DNA from: Celeribacter baekdonensis
GTDB lineage: Bacteria; Pseudomonadota; Alphaproteobacteria; Rhodobacterales; Rhodobacteraceae
Length of the DNA: 64,000 nucleotides
Assembly (NCBI RefSeq): GCF_900102315.1
Contig: NZ_FNBL01000001.1
Span: 1-64,000, forward strand
Reading direction: 5' to 3'
Each line of letters starts with the position of its first letter. Positions within the stretch are counted from its first letter, which is position 1. Below are positions 56,247 to 64,000 of the stretch, one piece after another. The translations under genes and the position numbers were made by a program. The notes under the pieces were generated by a model. The model was given only the letters and a program-made list of their open reading frames with translations, had not been told where the DNA came from and did not search any database.

Positions 56247-56822
56247 ATGACAACCGCCGCCTCCTCAACAACCTCGCTCTTTTCCGTCTGTGTCTATTGC
56301 GGCTCTCGCGCGGGCGGCGCGCCCAACTATGAAGCCGCCGCCACCGCCTTTGGCCGCGCTTTGGCCGATGAAGGCTGGCGTTTGGTCTATGGTGCGGGCG
56401 ATGTCGGATTGATGGGCGCGGTGGCGCGCGCGGCGCAGAGTGCCGGGGCGTCAACCTTTGGCGTGATCCCGACGCATCTTTTGCCCAAAGAGGTTGGCAA
56501 ACGTGATTTGACCACTTTCGTGATCACCGAAAACATGCATGAGCGCAAAAAGGTCATGTTCATGAACTCGGACGCCATCGTCGTCCTGCCCGGCGGCGCG
56601 GGATCTTTGGACGAATTTTTCGAAGTGCTGACCTGGAAACAAATCGGCCTGCATGACAAACCGATCTTTCTTCTGTCCACGGATGGCTATTGGAAGCCGC
56701 TTGAAGGCCTGATCGAACACATCATCGAAGAAGGCTTCGCACCGATATCGACATCAAGCTATTTTGAAACGGTCGAGACGGTGGAAGAGTTGGTTGCGGC
56801 ATTGAGGGCAGTTCGGGGATAA
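56247..56822 (+). CDS. LOG-family protein (TIGR00730)
   Basis: A 191-residue Rossmann-fold protein of the LONELY GUY group. The opening VCVYCGSRAGGAPNYEAAAT and the signature PGGAGSLDEFFEVLTWKQIG (PGGxGTxxE with Ser for Thr) identify it, with MHERKKVMFMNSDAIV as the conserved R/E block. Family members cleave nucleoside 5'-monophosphates to base and ribose 5-phosphate, making cytokinins in plants and some bacteria; the substrate of this protein is not known. Monocistronic as far as can be seen. Confidence 0.88.
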   Translation: MTTAASSTTSLFSVCVYCGSRAGGAPNYEAAATAFGRALADEGWRLVYGAGDVGLMGAVARAAQSAGASTFGVIPTHLLPKEVGKRDLTTFVITENMHERKKVMFMNSDAIVVLPGGAGSLDEFFEVLTWKQIGLHDKPIFLLSTDGYWKPLEGLIEHIIEEGFAPISTSSYFETVETVEELVAALRAVRG

Positions 56823-57307
56823 GGCTGTCTACGAGGGGTAGAGCCCATCCCTGGCGGGTTGCGCAGCTCGGGGCTCACAGCGATGAAGAGACTGGTTTGG
56901 CGTCTGTGGCTCTGGATGCAGCGTTCAGATCAAAGAGGTTGCAGGACGTGAGCAACGCGACATCCAAAAAATCGTTCGGTTCGCGACGTCCAAAGACCCG
57001 TGCGTGAAAGACCCGTGTGCGAAAGACTCGTGTACGTCGGTGGCGACGCGCAAAAGACCCCGCTGATGGCCGGGTCCATATCCTGCGGGCCGAAACCTGT
57101 TCAGAATCCCTGTCCAGTTCAAACGCGTTTATCGGCATTTTCAATGCCTCTTAATGCCTCTCAGTGCCTCATGAGGCACACGCGTATTGTGGGGCGCACA
57201 CGTAAATGAGGCGCACACGTAAAGGTGCGGGCATTTCCGTTCGCCCACCCTTCCAGTCCCGCGCAATCTGGGAGATACTGTGATGAACAGTGGAACACCC
57301 GCAACGA
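56823..57307. other. Gap with short tandem repeats
   Basis: This gap of 485 bp holds no convincing gene. It contains three head-to-tail 15-mers starting AAAGACCCGTG (56992-57036), a run of related CTCTTAATGCCTCT-type units (about 57145-57175), and two 17-mers with GGCGCACACGTAAA (57191-57224). A minus-strand frame of 87 codons crosses it but looks like a by-product of the repeats. Confidence 0.6.
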
Positions 57308-58123
57308 ATGGCCTCCATGCAACAGCCTTTAGAAAACACCGCGCAGGTCATACAGGAGAGGGTCGATGCCTTTGTGCGCAGCCATTTCCACTTGGCCGCG
57401 ACCCTCCGGCTACACCGCGTCGCATTCGGGTGGGATCTGTTGCGTGCGCCCATCAACGTGGCCCTTGCTCCGGTGTTCTTGTTGGTCGGATTGGCGGCGG
57501 TCGCCTCACGTCTTGCGGGGTTTAGCCGTTTGGAGGCTTGGCTGAAGGCGCGGCAGATTTTCCTCAAAACCTCCGTGGCGCGCGCGATTGAGGCGGACAT
57601 CGCCACCGACCTGCTTGAGGGCGCCACTCTGACGCCACACAGCCGCAGGTTGATCACCGAGTATACCGGCGTCCGCTCTGCCGTTGCCGAGATCACAACG
57701 TCGTTGTTTGTCCTCTTGGCCGGGCTGCTGCTCTTTGGGACGGCCACGCCGGGTGTGACCTCGCTGACCCCGAAAGTGTCGGAATATGTCGCGCATGCCT
57801 CAGCCGTCGCGCATTTCCCACTTGGATCAGGATTGGGAAGCCTTTGGTACGGGGTCTTTCCCCTGAGCTTGCCGATCTGGTTCGTCGTCCTGACGGGGGT
57901 GGCCTTGGCCATGACCGCCTCCCTTGTGACCACCTTCGCCGGGTGCATCGCCGACCCAATCCAAGCGCGGCTTGGCATTCACCGACGCCGCCTGATGCGA
58001 CTTGTTGAAAGAATTTCTATGGCGGAGGGGCAAACATCCGGCCTCGCACCGGAACACATTCTGGCGCGCCTCGCTGATCTCACGGATGCGGGCATCAGTC
58101 TGCTGCGGTTTTTTCGCTCGTGA
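57308..58123 (+). CDS. Membrane protein of unknown function (possibly DUF6635)
   Basis: A protein of about 271 residues. After an amphipathic N-terminus there are about four hydrophobic segments: RAPINVALAPVFLLVGLAAV, TTSLFVLLAGLLLFGTATPG, LSLPIWFVVLTGVALAMTAS with VTTFAGCIADPIQ. A cytoplasmic-type basic region (HRRRLMRLVER) follows and the tail ends LLRFFRS. It resembles a Rhodobacteraceae family I recall as DUF6635, with moderate certainty. Possible starts are GTG 57290, ATG 57308 and ATG 57317; none has a good ribosome binding site. Confidence 0.65.
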   Translation: MASMQQPLENTAQVIQERVDAFVRSHFHLAATLRLHRVAFGWDLLRAPINVALAPVFLLVGLAAVASRLAGFSRLEAWLKARQIFLKTSVARAIEADIATDLLEGATLTPHSRRLITEYTGVRSAVAEITTSLFVLLAGLLLFGTATPGVTSLTPKVSEYVAHASAVAHFPLGSGLGSLWYGVFPLSLPIWFVVLTGVALAMTASLVTTFAGCIADPIQARLGIHRRRLMRLVERISMAEGQTSGLAPEHILARLADLTDAGISLLRFFRS

Positions 58124-58486
58124 CACGCGACATTGTGCCGTCAGCATAGACCCGATCCGCAGCCAGATCACCCTCTCAACTCGCCCTGTCCCGCCGGTTT
58201 GCTTTTCTCTGGTACGGGGCTGCAAGAGCGCGATGAAACGGAGGTGGGTCATCATCCGCGTCCTCCGGCTGCCGGAGGCCTTCGCCCGCGCCGACACGCG
58301 TGGGGTGAGGCGGTGCAGGCACTTGGCTAAAGCGTCACGCCATAAACCTGAATCGCGGGTTAAAGGCGCAACGCTTTAGGCCGGAGTGACAGACTCTCAG
58401 AGTGTGCTTGACCTTTTGCGCGCAGAATTTTCCAATGACAAACCCAATTCAAATCAAATAGATACCGTAGCAGAGCGCATTTCCAA
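58124..58486. other. Intergenic region with one palindromic repeat
   Basis: This gap of 363 bp holds one copy of the palindromic repeat family at 58328-58379 and otherwise no recognisable gene. The segment from about 58385 to 58486 is comparatively AT-rich and may carry the promoter of the M48 gene. Confidence 0.6.
58328..58379. repeat. Palindromic repeat, single-stem copy
   Basis: TAAAGCGTCACGCCATAAACC and the downstream GGGTTAAAGGCGCAACGCTTTA form an imperfect stem around TGAATCGC. The arms mix features of both stems of the composite element at 8449-8562. No gene stop codon is joined to this copy in an accepted frame. Confidence 0.7.
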
Positions 58487-59686
58487 GTGAGGCGGGGCAA
58501 CCTGAGCATTTCCGTGACCTATCGTGACCAATTGAACCATCGCTTTGGCCAAGCCATTCGGGACGCCGTTTTAAAAGACGTCTCACAGGATCGCAGCACG
58601 GGCCGCAGAATGGACCGCAGCATAGGCTGCACCATGGGCCCCGGCAAACTTCGGCGCAGTGTGATGCTTCTGTCGCTGTTGATTGTCAGCACCCCCTTTT
58701 GCGTGGCCGCTTTGGGTCTCGCGCTTATCGCGGTTCACCACGAGACTGTCGTGGCGATTGGCGCGGGCGTTCTGCTTGTGGCTGTCGGTTACTATTTACG
58801 CACGCCAAAGCATAAAAACACGAAAGCCACACTGCGACGCCCCGATGCGCCAAAGGTGTTCGGTGTGCTTGATGACATCTGTGCACAGATGAATGCACCC
58901 AGGATCGACGGCGTTCATGTCCTTGCTGAAGTGAACGCCTATATGGCCGAATATAGCAAGACGGAGCGGATATTAGGCATCGGCGCGCCGCTTTGGCTGG
59001 CGCTTGAGCACGCGGAACGCGTGGCTCTGCTTGCCCATGAAATCGGGCATTTGATCAACCATGATCCGGCGCGGGGGCGGCTGAGCTATGCCGCCCTTGG
59101 CACGTTGGCGCGCTGGCAGGATCTCTCTCACCCGCCCATGCTCATAGATGGGGCAACCAACAGCCGCTTCTATTTTGAAGACCGTGGTCTGATCGATCAG
59201 GTGTTTGGCTTTCTGTGTGGCACTGCGATTGCGGCCCTGTCGCGCGGGTTTGAAACCCTGATGTTTGCCGACAGTCAAAGGGCCGAATATTTGGCCGATC
59301 TTGCGGCCGCATCGGTGGCAGGGACTGCTGCCAAAACCGAATTGTTGCGAAAGCTCATTCTCTCGCCCTTGGCCGAAGATGCGCTCACACAGACCTATTT
59401 TGATGGCTCAAAACACATCGCGGTCTTTGACAAAATGGCCCGCGCCATAGCGGACCCCATCCCTGAAAAAGCCAATGCCCTCAATGCGGAGGCCATGATG
59501 TCGCTACGCCGGATCGACAGCACCCACCCGCCCACGCGCTATCGTCTGGATGTGGTGGTGGCGGCGGGTCACCCTGCCCCGGCTCTTGACGCGGCTCAGA
59601 TGGATTGGGCGGGGATGGACCAAGAGCTGTCCGCCTTTTTCCAGCGCATGGAACGGGCGCTTCTGTCCGAGATCATCGTTCAGTGA
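58487..59686 (+). CDS. M48-family metallopeptidase
   Basis: A 399-residue membrane-bound zinc peptidase of HtpX/Ste24 type. The zinc motif HEIGHLINHD is at about residues 183-192, with the third ligand in the QRAEYLADLAAASVAG block (E-x3-D), and a pair of membrane helices precede it (LLSLLIVSTPFCVAALGLAL; VVAIGAGVLLVAVGYYL). IDSTHPPTRYRLD is the conserved C-terminal signature. The N-terminal 50 residues contain a 24 bp imperfect duplication (RSTGRRMD/RSIGCTMG). GTG 58487 is the longest start; ATG 58610 is plausible. It would act in quality control of membrane proteins. Confidence 0.85.
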   Translation: MRRGNLSISVTYRDQLNHRFGQAIRDAVLKDVSQDRSTGRRMDRSIGCTMGPGKLRRSVMLLSLLIVSTPFCVAALGLALIAVHHETVVAIGAGVLLVAVGYYLRTPKHKNTKATLRRPDAPKVFGVLDDICAQMNAPRIDGVHVLAEVNAYMAEYSKTERILGIGAPLWLALEHAERVALLAHEIGHLINHDPARGRLSYAALGTLARWQDLSHPPMLIDGATNSRFYFEDRGLIDQVFGFLCGTAIAALSRGFETLMFADSQRAEYLADLAAASVAGTAAKTELLRKLILSPLAEDALTQTYFDGSKHIAVFDKMARAIADPIPEKANALNAEAMMSLRRIDSTHPPTRYRLDVVVAAGHPAPALDAAQMDWAGMDQELSAFFQRMERALLSEIIVQ

Positions 59687-59722
59687 ACAAACCGCGCATC
59701 GGCCAAAGCCAATGCGTCCCCC

Positions 59723-60640
59723 TCACCCCGCCCGCCGCAGCTTGCGCGCCGCCGACTCCGCCCGGATCGCTTGCACCGAATACAGTGCCAGAGCGGTCCA
59801 GATCAGCGGCATGGCGATGGCGTGCCAATGGGTGAAGGGTTCGCCAAAGATCAAAACGGCCAGTCCGAATTGGATCGTGGAGTTCCAATATTGCCCCATG
59901 CCGACCACCGTCATCGGCAAACGCCGCGCGGCTGTGGCGAAAAAGATCAAAGGCACGCCGGTGGCCAATCCGGCCGCGATCAACAGCAGACTGTCGGACA
60001 GGGACTGGCCAAACGCCCCCGCCGGTTGCGCCACACTGCCGCCCCAGCCGAACAGTTCCGCGCCGATCAAATAGGCCAAGGCGATGGGCACCAAAAGCAC
60101 CACCTCGCCCGTCACCGACAGGATCGGCCCGGCATCAAGGGATTTCTTGATCGCGCCATAGCTGGCAAAGGTGATCGCCAAGGACAGCGCCAACCACGGC
60201 AAAGCCCCAAGCCCGATCCCCAAGACGAGCACGGCCAGCGCCGCCAAAAGGATCGCCGGGACTTGTAACCCGCGCAGCCTCTCGCGAAAGGCCAGCATGC
60301 CGATCAATGTGGCGACCAGCGGAAAGACGTAATAGCCAAACGAGGCCTCAAGCGCCTGCCCGGATTGGATCGCATAGATGAACAGACCCCAGTTCACCGA
60401 CACCAAAAGCGAGGCCGGGATCACGTAGCGCAGCTTTGGCCCCCGCATCAGGGTCAACAGTTCGTGCAAACGGCCCTGATAGGCCAAATAGCCGCCAAAC
60501 AACACACAGGTCCAAAGCGTGCGATGCGCCAGCACTTCAAAGGCGGGCACATCCGCCACCGCTTTGTAATAGAGGGGTGACAGGCCCCAAAGGGTCTGTG
60601 CGAGGATCAGGGCAACGAGGCCTTTTTGGGTGTCGGTCAT
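59723..60640 (-). CDS. rarD: EamA-family transporter RarD
   Basis: A 305-residue DMT-superfamily permease with ten membrane helices. The opening TQKGLVALILAQTLWGLSPL and YYKAVADVPAFEVLAHRTLW match the RarD subfamily, as do FIYAIQSGQALEASFGYYVF and PLIFFATAARRLPMTVVGMG with QYWNSTIQFGLAV. Substrate unknown; E. coli RarD is linked to chloramphenicol resistance in some accounts. Start at ATG 60640 rather than an upstream TTG. Convergent with the M48 gene. Confidence 0.88.
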   Translation of the reverse strand: MTDTQKGLVALILAQTLWGLSPLYYKAVADVPAFEVLAHRTLWTCVLFGGYLAYQGRLHELLTLMRGPKLRYVIPASLLVSVNWGLFIYAIQSGQALEASFGYYVFPLVATLIGMLAFRERLRGLQVPAILLAALAVLVLGIGLGALPWLALSLAITFASYGAIKKSLDAGPILSVTGEVVLLVPIALAYLIGAELFGWGGSVAQPAGAFGQSLSDSLLLIAAGLATGVPLIFFATAARRLPMTVVGMGQYWNSTIQFGLAVLIFGEPFTHWHAIAMPLIWTALALYSVQAIRAESAARKLRRAG

Positions 60641-60744
60641 GGGCCTCAAAGAGCGTGGATTTGGCGCGATGGCAACGCTCTAAATCCGCACAGGGGGCAG
60701 CGAATTCTCCGCAACCTGCGTCAGGTTTACGTCCAGCACAGGGC

Positions 60745-61698
60745 TTATTGCGCTGCGGGAGGCCATCGGCCATCTAGCGCGGTAAGAAACCGATCTCGCC
60801 CGTTGTCTGTTTTAAAACACGTTTTAGCATCCTCATTCGCGTCACTCGAAATTTTTGCTGCACGCTCACAAGCCACATCGACATGCGCAATCACGGCGAG
60901 GGCCTGTCTTTTGTTCAGGCTCCAGCCGACAGTTTTGGATTGATCTTGCGCCTGTTTCAAAGCCCGCGTCAGCCCTCTTGTGCTGTCCTCCTCCTCAAGG
61001 ACATCAAGCTGCTTCTGAGTGGCATAGCGGTCATCATAGGCTTTGCAGCCCACGCCATTTGGCGACGTTTGACACGTCTCGTAAAAAACAGCATCGGTGT
61101 AGATCACGATCCCGTCTCGATAGGTGGCAGCCCCCCGACGCAACACAGGCACATAGCTATCGAGTTCTTTGTACAAGGACACAAGCGCCGTCGGATTAAG
61201 ATCGGCAATATCCTTGACCTTATCGTCGAGATCCAAATTGATCAGTGCCGATTTTCCGAGGAAATACAGATCGCTTTGGACCTCGTAGCTTAGTGTTTCA
61301 AAAGAATAGCCATCTTTTGGGATTGCCTTTTTGTGGAATTCCTGACCTGCCTCCAGCTCCTTACGCGCACAGCGTGTCGATGAATCGGCGGTACTGGTCT
61401 GACACTCACCAATCGCCGCATAAAGATCTGCGAGCGTCCCATAGAGCGCGTTCAACCGCAACAATGTCGTATCCGCATCGGTTTCATCCTGCACCGTGTC
61501 CAATGCGAGTGGCGCAATCAAAAGTGTCGCCAAAAGATACCTGTCCGCACGTTGGTACTGATCCTTGGCGACAAAGAACCGATCCGCTTGGCGCGAGACA
61601 AAGCCTTCGGAGACGCCAAACTCATCCTTTATGGTTTCACATCCGCTCAAAAACGCAAACATCAGCCCTGCGACAGGCAGCAGTCCAAGCCCCTTCAT
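60745..61698 (-). CDS. Lipoprotein of unknown function
   Basis: A 317-residue lipoprotein. Residues 1-20 form a signal with lipobox FLSGC. The mature part is mostly helical and charged, with no family I recognise; notable are paired cysteines (GECQTST..TRCARKELE; YETCQTSPNGVGCKAYD; VACERAA..AKTCF) that could make three disulfide bonds in the periplasm. AAGGGG precedes the ATG. GC content and codon use are lower than in the neighbours (AAA, TTT and GAT are frequent), which hints at later acquisition. Single gene. Confidence 0.75.
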   Translation of the reverse strand: MKGLGLLPVAGLMFAFLSGCETIKDEFGVSEGFVSRQADRFFVAKDQYQRADRYLLATLLIAPLALDTVQDETDADTTLLRLNALYGTLADLYAAIGECQTSTADSSTRCARKELEAGQEFHKKAIPKDGYSFETLSYEVQSDLYFLGKSALINLDLDDKVKDIADLNPTALVSLYKELDSYVPVLRRGAATYRDGIVIYTDAVFYETCQTSPNGVGCKAYDDRYATQKQLDVLEEEDSTRGLTRALKQAQDQSKTVGWSLNKRQALAVIAHVDVACERAAKISSDANEDAKTCFKTDNGRDRFLTALDGRWPPAAQ

Positions 61699-61813
61699 AA
61701 TAAACCCCTTCTAAACCTGATCCGTTTTCAATAGAAAACCACTATCACGAACGCGTGATTTTTTCACGGCGCTGGCGACGCTTTCAGTGGAAAAAGACGG
61801 GGATTTCCAGAAT

Positions 61814-62983
61814 TCAGGACATTTTGTCTGTTTTTGAGGCAGAAAAAACCGCAATCCCCCGCAAGAAAATCTCTGCCCCGATCGGGATCAGAGCATCGGG
61901 GAAATCGAAATCCGGGTTGTGCAATTCGGGGTGATCGGTGCCCGAGCCCAGAAACAACATGGCGGCGGGGATTTCTGTCCCGAACAGGCCGAAATCCTCA
62001 GACGGGCGCATCGGGATTGCGCCTTTGACACGTGGCAAGCCCTGCGTGGCACTCTCTAAAAGCGCGGTGGCGGCGGGCGCGTTGACCGAGTGGCTGAACG
62101 GGTCATGCACGGTGATCACCGGGGCGAACTCAGCACCCATCGTCGCAATCAAGCCGCGCGCCTCGGCTTCCAAGGCCTCCATCTCCGCATTGAGCAATGT
62201 GCGCAGCGTGACCTGTAATTCCGCCTCGCCGGGGCTGATGCCAAAAGACGGCACGCCAAGCCGGGCATGGGTCACGGTGGCAAGACGAAAGCGCGGGTCT
62301 TCTGTCGGCACATCGCGTGACAGGGCCGCAAGCGCCGGGATCAGCCGCGCCAAAGCCAGCCCCGGAGAGCGGCCATTTTCGGGTCGTGCGGCATGGGAGG
62401 TTTGGCCAGTGAACGCGACATGCAGCCCTTTGGAGGCACAGGCCACCGGACCCTCTTGCAACGCCACAGCGCCCAAAGGCAGCTTTGGCAGATTGTGCAA
62501 CGCAATCGCCATATCCGGCCTCAAAGCGGCAAATTTGGGATCGTCCAAAACCGCCCGCGCGCCCGCTCCGGTTTCCTCGGCGGGTTGGAACAACAGCACC
62601 ACGCGTGTGGCCGGAGCGTGACGCGACAGCGCGGATGCGACCGCAAACAAGATCGCCATATGGCCGTCATGACCACACAGATGCCCGACGCCGTCGACCT
62701 CTGAGCGATGCTCCGGCCCTTCGGCCTCCAAGATTGGCAAAGCGTCCAGTTCAGCCCGGATCATCAGCGTTCTGTCGCCCGCGCCAAACACCGCCGCCAC
62801 GCCTGTGCCGCCAAGCCCGGTGGCCACCTCCGCCCCGAATGTGCGCATCCGTGACGCGATCCGTTTGGCGGTCTCATGCTCGGCCCCGGAGACCTCGGGA
62901 CAGCGATGCAACTCATGGCGCAGCGCCACGGCCTCGGCCAGCGTGTCGGGATCAAGGGTCCATGCGTTTGGCAATGGGGTCAT
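61814..62983 (-). CDS. M20-family amidohydrolase (N-acyl-amino-acid type)
   Basis: A 389-residue metal-dependent hydrolase of the hippurate / N-acetyl-amino-acid deacylase group. Metal ligands lie in VGHLCGHDGHMAI (Cys-Gly-His) and PAEETGAGARAVL; the dimerisation domain holds HVAFTGQTSHAARPENG, and the C-terminal MRPSEDFGLFG and MLFLGSGTDHPELHNPDFDFP supply the last ligand. GAAGGAG precedes the ATG at 62983. The substrate is an N-acyl or indole-acetyl-type amino acid conjugate; the exact one is not readable. Confidence 0.9.
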   Translation of the reverse strand: MTPLPNAWTLDPDTLAEAVALRHELHRCPEVSGAEHETAKRIASRMRTFGAEVATGLGGTGVAAVFGAGDRTLMIRAELDALPILEAEGPEHRSEVDGVGHLCGHDGHMAILFAVASALSRHAPATRVVLLFQPAEETGAGARAVLDDPKFAALRPDMAIALHNLPKLPLGAVALQEGPVACASKGLHVAFTGQTSHAARPENGRSPGLALARLIPALAALSRDVPTEDPRFRLATVTHARLGVPSFGISPGEAELQVTLRTLLNAEMEALEAEARGLIATMGAEFAPVITVHDPFSHSVNAPAATALLESATQGLPRVKGAIPMRPSEDFGLFGTEIPAAMLFLGSGTDHPELHNPDFDFPDALIPIGAEIFLRGIAVFSASKTDKMS

Positions 62984-63069
62984 GTCATGCGCTCCTTCGT
63001 CATATTGAGCCTATGTGACAAACTGCGCCGTGCCTGTCCACCGCCCCAAAGGCAATCCCGCCAAACGCA

Positions 63070-63095
63070 AAAGGACGCCCCGAGGGACGCCCTTT
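63070..63095 (-). terminator. Rho-independent terminator of sodB
   Basis: On the minus strand AAAGGGCGTCCC folds back on GGGGCGTCCTTT (12 pairs with two G-T wobbles, minimal loop), followed by another T. It lies 36 bp past the sodB stop codon. Confidence 0.7.
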
Positions 63096-63131
63096 CAAAT
63101 CCATGATGATCGCAAAGATCACATGCGCCGA

Positions 63132-63731
63132 TCACATCCGGGAGGCAACGTTTTCCCAGTTGACCAGTTTGTCGAGGAAGTTCGACAGGTAGACCGGGCG
63201 TTTGTTGCGGAAGTCGATGTAGTAGGAATGCTCCCACACGTCACAGCCGAGCAAAGCGGTTTGACCGAAACAAAGCGGGTTCACGCCGTTTTCGGTCTTG
63301 GTGACTTTGAGGGCACCGTCGGTGTCTTTGACCAGCCAGGCCCAGCCGGAGCCGAACTGACCTGCGCCCGCGGCAGAGAATTGTTTTTTGAACTCGTCAA
63401 CCGAGCCAAATGCCTCAACCAGCGCTTTTTCAAGCTCGCCCGGCATTTTTTTCTCGCCCGGACCCATCATGTCCCAAAATTGGCTGTGGTTCCAGTGCTG
63501 GGAGGCGTTGTTGAAGATGCCGGATTGGGCCACAGCAGAGGCATCGTAAGTGCCTTTGATGATCTCTTCGACAGATTTGCCTTCCCATTCGGTGCCCGCA
63601 ACCAGCGTGTTGCCAGTGGTCACATAGGCGTTGTGGTGCATGTCATGGTGATACTCAAGCGTCTCTTTGGACATGCCGAGATCGGCCAGAGCGTCATGGG
63701 CGTAAGGAAGATCGGGAAGTTCGAATGCCAT
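63132..63731 (-). CDS. sodB: Superoxide dismutase (Fe type)
   Basis: A 199-residue SOD dismutating superoxide in the cytoplasm. It opens AFELPDLPYAHDALADLGMS; metal ligands are the His in HHDMHHNAYV, the His in SQHWNHSQFWDMM, and D/H in CDVWEHSYYIDFRNKR. The residues around the ligands (FWDMMGP, GSGWAWLV) fit the iron type. GGAGGCCC stands before the ATG. Monocistronic with its own terminator. Confidence 0.96.
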   Translation of the reverse strand: MAFELPDLPYAHDALADLGMSKETLEYHHDMHHNAYVTTGNTLVAGTEWEGKSVEEIIKGTYDASAVAQSGIFNNASQHWNHSQFWDMMGPGEKKMPGELEKALVEAFGSVDEFKKQFSAAGAGQFGSGWAWLVKDTDGALKVTKTENGVNPLCFGQTALLGCDVWEHSYYIDFRNKRPVYLSNFLDKLVNWENVASRM

Positions 63732-64000
63732 TGTAGGGCCTCCATTTCAGAAGTTGTGCGTTTCTGTCGGACATATACCTGAGCCGGGAGCGGTCCGGGG
63801 TCAAGGGCGAATGTTTAGACTCATTTGCAAAAACGGCGAACACCCGCTGTGGAGCAATGATCAGAGGCACATCGAATGTCGGATTTTGGTGATGTGGGTT
63901 TTCTGTTATGTCCCCGTGATGACGCGACCTATTCAGTATCTTACGTCGCAGCCGCCGCAGGATCAGGACGTCTCCTGAGCCATCCGGTCACACCTGCGTC
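63732..64000. other. Upstream region of sodB to window end
   Basis: No convincing gene is seen. The stretch carries the sodB promoter region; a plus-strand frame of 74 codons (63754-63978) lacks any recognisable feature. Confidence 0.5.

Noticed and set aside
56875-57138. Minus-strand frame of about 87 codons in the gap after the LOG gene
   Set aside because: Its middle (RTRV/RTRV/HARV pattern) is produced by the 15 bp tandem repeats, it lacks a ribosome binding site and a recognisable fold.
63754-63978. Plus-strand frame of 74 codons at the window end
   Set aside because: No ribosome binding site, no domain, and it lies over the sodB promoter region.

Overview
The window looks like chromosomal DNA of a marine-type alphaproteobacterium of the Rhodobacteraceae (Roseobacter group). 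The case rests on gene content and protein style: trgA-trgB next to a cyclopropane fatty acid synthase and a photolyase, a PuuR-like XRE-cupin regulator beside gabT-gabD, the RamA/RACo-like corrinoid activase operon with a 'virulence factor' domain protein, a Mg-type HemB, and entericidin-like small lipoproteins. DNA is GC-rich with strong third-position GC, which creates many long antisense reading frames that I treat as shadows. No rRNA or CRISPR was seen. There is one tRNA (Gly, CCC).

Layout. 1-1.1 kb: an apparently intact IS30-family insertion sequence, then an AT-rich scar. 1.2-7.3 kb: amino-acid/polyamine catabolism (XRE-cupin regulator, gabT-gabD, and the opposed arginase-ornithine cyclodeaminase pair with a divergent Lrp regulator). 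7.4-8.2 kb: a LuxR-type regulator without a neighbouring synthase gene. 8.4-12.4 kb: rpsB-tsf, and a divergent psuK-psuG pseudouridine salvage pair. 12.5-15.4 kb: DUF502 protein, patatin-like protein and 3-hydroxybutyrate dehydrogenase. 15.5-20.5 kb: a candidate small RNA, a YejA-type binding protein, two tandem entericidin-like lipoproteins, a second XRE-cupin regulator, and a DsbA-like/methyltransferase pair. 20.5-28.9 kb: Bcr/CflA efflux, mfd, hemB, a SYLF lipoprotein and Ppx/GppA.

29.1-33.1 kb: an operon of virulence-factor-domain protein, pterin/corrinoid methyltransferase, a pseudouridine synthase and a ferredoxin-ASKHA activase. This is the most system-like unit here. It looks like part of a split B12-dependent methyltransferase, and two of its products end in Gly/Arg-rich tails. 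33.2-37.7 kb: tRNA-Gly, an SCP2 protein, then zwf-pgl-pgi behind a perfect LacI-type palindrome. 37.9-42.9 kb: radical SAM protein of unknown role, HNH nuclease, ABC-F ATPase overlapped by a 46-residue membrane ORF, esterase and AlkA. 42.9-47 kb: cobalamin ring genes (cobK, cbiD, cobA, cobB). 47-52.5 kb: an MFS gene and the phrB-cfa-trgA-trgB stress cluster, preceded by a plausible RpoE/ChrR-type promoter. 52.5-64 kb: Atm1-type ABC exporter, LysM protein, LOG protein, a membrane protein of unknown role, M48 protease, RarD, an orphan lipoprotein, M20 hydrolase and sodB.

Two patterns cut across the gene list. First, a family of palindromic repeats: two related copies begin exactly on the TAA stop codon of a gene (tsf and the DUF502 gene) and share a conserved linker. 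Second, an unusual number of 12-17 bp direct tandem duplications lie in leaders, gaps and gene starts. All product names come from motif and family recognition by eye; no database search was run.
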